Below, piece after piece: positions 61,441-64,000 of a DNA stretch of 64,000 nucleotides. The position numbers and the translations under genes were made by a program. Under the pieces are notes generated by a model. The model had not been told where the DNA came from. It was given only the letters and a program-made list of their open reading frames with translations, and made no database searches. The stretch spans positions 1-64,000 of the forward strand of contig JASANZ010002252.1 in NCBI GenBank assembly GCA_030849805.1. The letters run 5' to 3'. How positions within the stretch are numbered: position 1 is the stretch's first letter; each line of letters opens with the position of its first letter. The DNA is from Sergeia podlipaevii (taxonomy: Eukaryota > Euglenozoa > Kinetoplastea > Trypanosomatida > Trypanosomatidae).

Positions 61441-61442
<2 letters not shown>

Positions 61443-63592
61443 GTAACCATACACAACTGCGCAAGGCAAGACGAATAAAGTTAAAGAGCACTTCCCTCCA
61501 CCAGTCAAAAATAGAGGCGTGAAGAAAAAGATACTGGCTACCAAAACAATAAACAAAAAAAATCTTTAAGTACGAAATAAACTACAACAGTTTTTCTTTA
61601 TAGTATGTGAAAAACTGAAAAAAAAAAGGAAGGGAAAGACCCTGAAATGAAAAGCAGTACCAACTACAGTACAGCTCTAGATCACAGAAAGGGGGACTTG
61701 TCAAGCTTTTTATTTTAAAAAACGATACTCTCAAGGATTACTAAGTTTTATCTGCTAGAACGTTTCTATCACTTTACAAAATAATAATAAAATGCGGTAA
61801 AGTTTTAGTAGTGCTGCGGGCGACTGAGAAGTACAACTTTATATATATAAAGAAGTAAAGTGCTAAAAAAAATCAGAAAAAACGTAACTGTATAATATTG
61901 CTTAAGTGCATAAAGAAGAAATCAATTACTTTACTTTGTTTAGTGTTGAAAAAAATGTTTGCTTCTTCAGAGTAAATAAAAGGAATATATACGATTTTTT
62001 AAAAAAGACTTGTAACAAAAAAAAGAAATAAAAAGCAATACGAGAGGGGAGAAAAGGAAGCACTTGCATAAGAAACATAAAATTCAATGCGCCTGTCACT
62101 GCATGCCGCAGAGTACTCTCCTCGTAGCACATGTATATATATTTCCTCTCCATCGTTGTCTTTTCTTGATGAGCAACAACGTCTTCTCACCAATGAGATA
62201 TGAAAACAACAGTAAAACCATACTTTCCTTTGAAGTAAGACTTTAGTTGTTTGGTTGGTTATGTGTGTGTGCGTATAGGCTTTCTTTATAAAATAAAATA
62301 AAATAATATAAAAGAATGAAAGAAAAAAACATCCGACACGTGCGTGTCCACACACACTTCACCTTCAATCCTTCTCTCTCTCTGTGTGTGTACACCATAA
62401 CTACCTCTTCTTCCTGCAAGAGTGTATAGCTGTTATCCATAAAAAAAGGGGAAAAACATATGCTTCTTTCACAGTTGAGTGTGTTGTGCTTCCTGTGGTT
62501 TCATTTCATTATTTTTTTCCTCCTTCTCTCTCGCTTATCTCACTGTTCTCTATCTCTCTGGCGCTTTCCCTGCCTATTTTTGCTCTTTCCATCCTGTTGG
62601 CGCCAGTGAAGCAACGAATCGACCGTATATATGTGAGTGTGTATGTGTAATCTTCAGTCACTTCTATAAGAAAACTTTCATGCGGGAAGACAACGCCACA
62701 ATGATCATCCTGCCAGCCATGACATTCTCTCTCTCTCTCTCTCTCTCTCTCAGACACTTACTCACCTCTGATCATACATATATGCAGGTGTAACAAAGCT
62801 GAAATGATAATAAAAAGAAGAAAGATGGCATTGGAAGTTGTCTTTGGTATGAAAGTCACACCATGTAACCTACCACGACTGTTATCATTTCTTTCTTTCT
62901 TTTCCTCCTCATCCATTTTTTTTCCTCTCCCTGCATATTCGTCAAAGTTCCAGATATAAAAGAGAAGAGAAAAAAAAAGACAATTGAACGTATATGAGTG
63001 TGCGTATCCCTTACTCGCCATCTGCACTGAAATACGCGGAACATTCTTTCATTTTTTTTCATACCTCAGTGCGTTAACTCTTTTTTTAAAAGAAAAGGGA
63101 TTTTACTTTAGCAAGCGCATTTTCATTTTTTTTTTTTGGTTTCTCATTTTATTTTCCTTCAGAAGTATCTATCATAAACAGCGTGAGTCGCACACATCTC
63201 CATGCTCCGGCAGACTGTATTGATCTTTAGAAAATTAGCGTTTATATAAAAAATACGTAATGACTATTTGTGTGAGAAAAACAACAACAACGAGAAAAAA
63301 AAAACGAGCATAGACTCAAAAGAAAATGAACAAAAATATTATAATAGTAAATAAAAAGAAAAAGAAAAGCCGAAATATCAAAAATTTCAACAATAACAAC
63401 AACAAAAAGTAGCTAGCACCTTCTTACAGCTCCATCTCTCTGCAAATATCCACTGTGTCTCTCTCTCACATTTAATGTCAAAAAACACCAAAGAAAGGAG
63501 TGCAATAGATAGCGCTACGCATACAGAAAAAGAAATGCCTGATATTTGCCATCTCTCCCCCTTTTGTTCTTTTTTTCTCCCCCTCCTCCTTA
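61441..63592. other. Gene-free region of about 2.1 kb, J-domain protein / DEAD-box helicase
   Basis: AT-rich DNA with a (TG)n-like patch at 62262-62274, a (TC)n run at 62725-62751 and T- or A-runs. It should contain the 3' UTR of the helicase gene. No RNA gene recognised. Confidence 0.55.
62725..62751. repeat. (TC)n microsatellite
   Basis: A TC dinucleotide run that reads (GA)n on the coding strand. Confidence 0.9.
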
Positions 63593-64000
63593 TCAAAAGC
63601 CACCATCATCGACATCAGCAAAAGCAGAAGTGGGCTTGCGCGGCGCGCCATTACCCCTTCCACGGCTTGCCTCGGCACCACCAGCACTCCCACCACCACC
63701 ACCACCACGAGAAGCGCCGCCAGACTGACGGCTCTCACCCCACGTAGAGTTGTCGTCGTCACGGCGGCGACCACCAGCTCCTCCACGGCGACCACCACCC
63801 ATACCACGGGAGAGCAGGGCCTCGCCTTCGATCTGCTCCGCCTCATCCTTGAACCAGCGGGGCACCTCCTGCTCATGCTCGGTCATGTACTTGTACAGAT
63901 CGAGGCAGATACGACGGTTCTTGCTGTTGTAGAAGGCCGTTGCCGTACCCTTGTTACCAGCACGACCAGTACGACCAATGCGGTGGGTGTAGTCATCCAT
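63593..64000 (-). CDS. DEAD-box RNA helicase of the Ded1/DDX3 type, C-terminus only (cut by window edge)
   Basis: The last 135 residues of a gene that continues to the right. The visible Met is internal. The peptide opens with DDYTHRIGRTGRAGNKGTAT, which is helicase motif VI (HRIGRTGR) of DEAD-box proteins. It then passes through the end of the RecA2 domain into a Gly/Arg-rich tail with RGG-like repeats and a short acidic end (FADVDDGGF). Ded1/DDX3 proteins unwind mRNA 5' regions during translation initiation. The tail composition and spacing fit that group better than eIF4A, which lacks such a tail; DBP2 and other relatives remain possible. Confidence 0.88.
   Translation of the reverse strand: MDDYTHRIGRTGRAGNKGTATAFYNSKNRRICLDLYKYMTEHEQEVPRWFKDEAEQIEGEALLSRGMGGGRRGGAGGRRRDDDNSTWGESRQSGGASRGGGGGGSAGGAEASRGRGNGAPRKPTSAFADVDDGGF

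Overview
The window looks like nuclear DNA of a trypanosomatid (Kinetoplastea). All 24 genes I can support (22 complete, 2 cut by the window edges) lie on the minus strand. No introns are needed to read them. They are separated by roughly 0.4-2.9 kb of AT-rich, low-complexity DNA. Where I checked the minus-strand sequence before start codons, it often shows a pyrimidine tract followed by AG, the hallmark of spliced-leader trans-splicing. This is one directional gene cluster transcribed right to left. The genus cannot be fixed from the sequence alone.

Layout in transcription order (right to left). 61-64 kb: C-terminus of a Ded1/DDX3-type DEAD-box helicase, then a J-domain membrane protein. 55-60 kb: a large, unusual gene-free island, then glycerol kinase with a noncanonical glycosomal C-terminus. 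45-54 kb: a CrtC/AttH-like lipocalin-fold protein, ubiquitin E1 and an unrecognised acidic/Ser-rich protein. 36-43 kb: an Mpe1/RBBP6-type 3'-end processing factor, an NDUFA12-like complex I subunit, isoprenylcysteine carboxyl methyltransferase and a PAF-acetylhydrolase-like lipase. 29-36 kb: an unrecognised membrane-anchored protein, a 3'-5' exonuclease with four zinc knuckles and a mitochondrial DnaJ. 24-29 kb: a TrmA-family protein with degenerate catalytic motifs fused to a P-loop domain, and a tandem pair of Nudix hydrolases. 8-23 kb: a small unrecognised protein, a DENN-domain protein, a long PPR protein, a LCMT-kelch-JmjC protein of the wybutosine pathway (TYW4/Ppm2 type) and dolichol kinase. 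1-7 kb: an unrecognised coiled-coil protein, PARG and the first codons of a Tctex-type dynein light chain.

The genes do not form a pathway, as is normal for trypanosomatid polycistrons. RNA metabolism (helicase, Mpe1, exonuclease, TrmA-like, PPR, TYW4) and mitochondrial or organellar proteins are frequent. The points most worth follow-up are: the TrmA-like protein, which appears to have lost its SAM-binding loop, DPPR motif and general base while keeping its nucleophilic Cys; the 57.5-59.1 kb island, with a sharp reversal of base skew and plus-strand splice-acceptor-like signals; the Nudix duplication, in which only one copy keeps an acceptor AG beside its ATG; and several genes whose nearest acceptor leaves a 5' UTR of 0-4 nt beyond the spliced leader. 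No tRNA, rRNA, CRISPR array or transposon was recognised.
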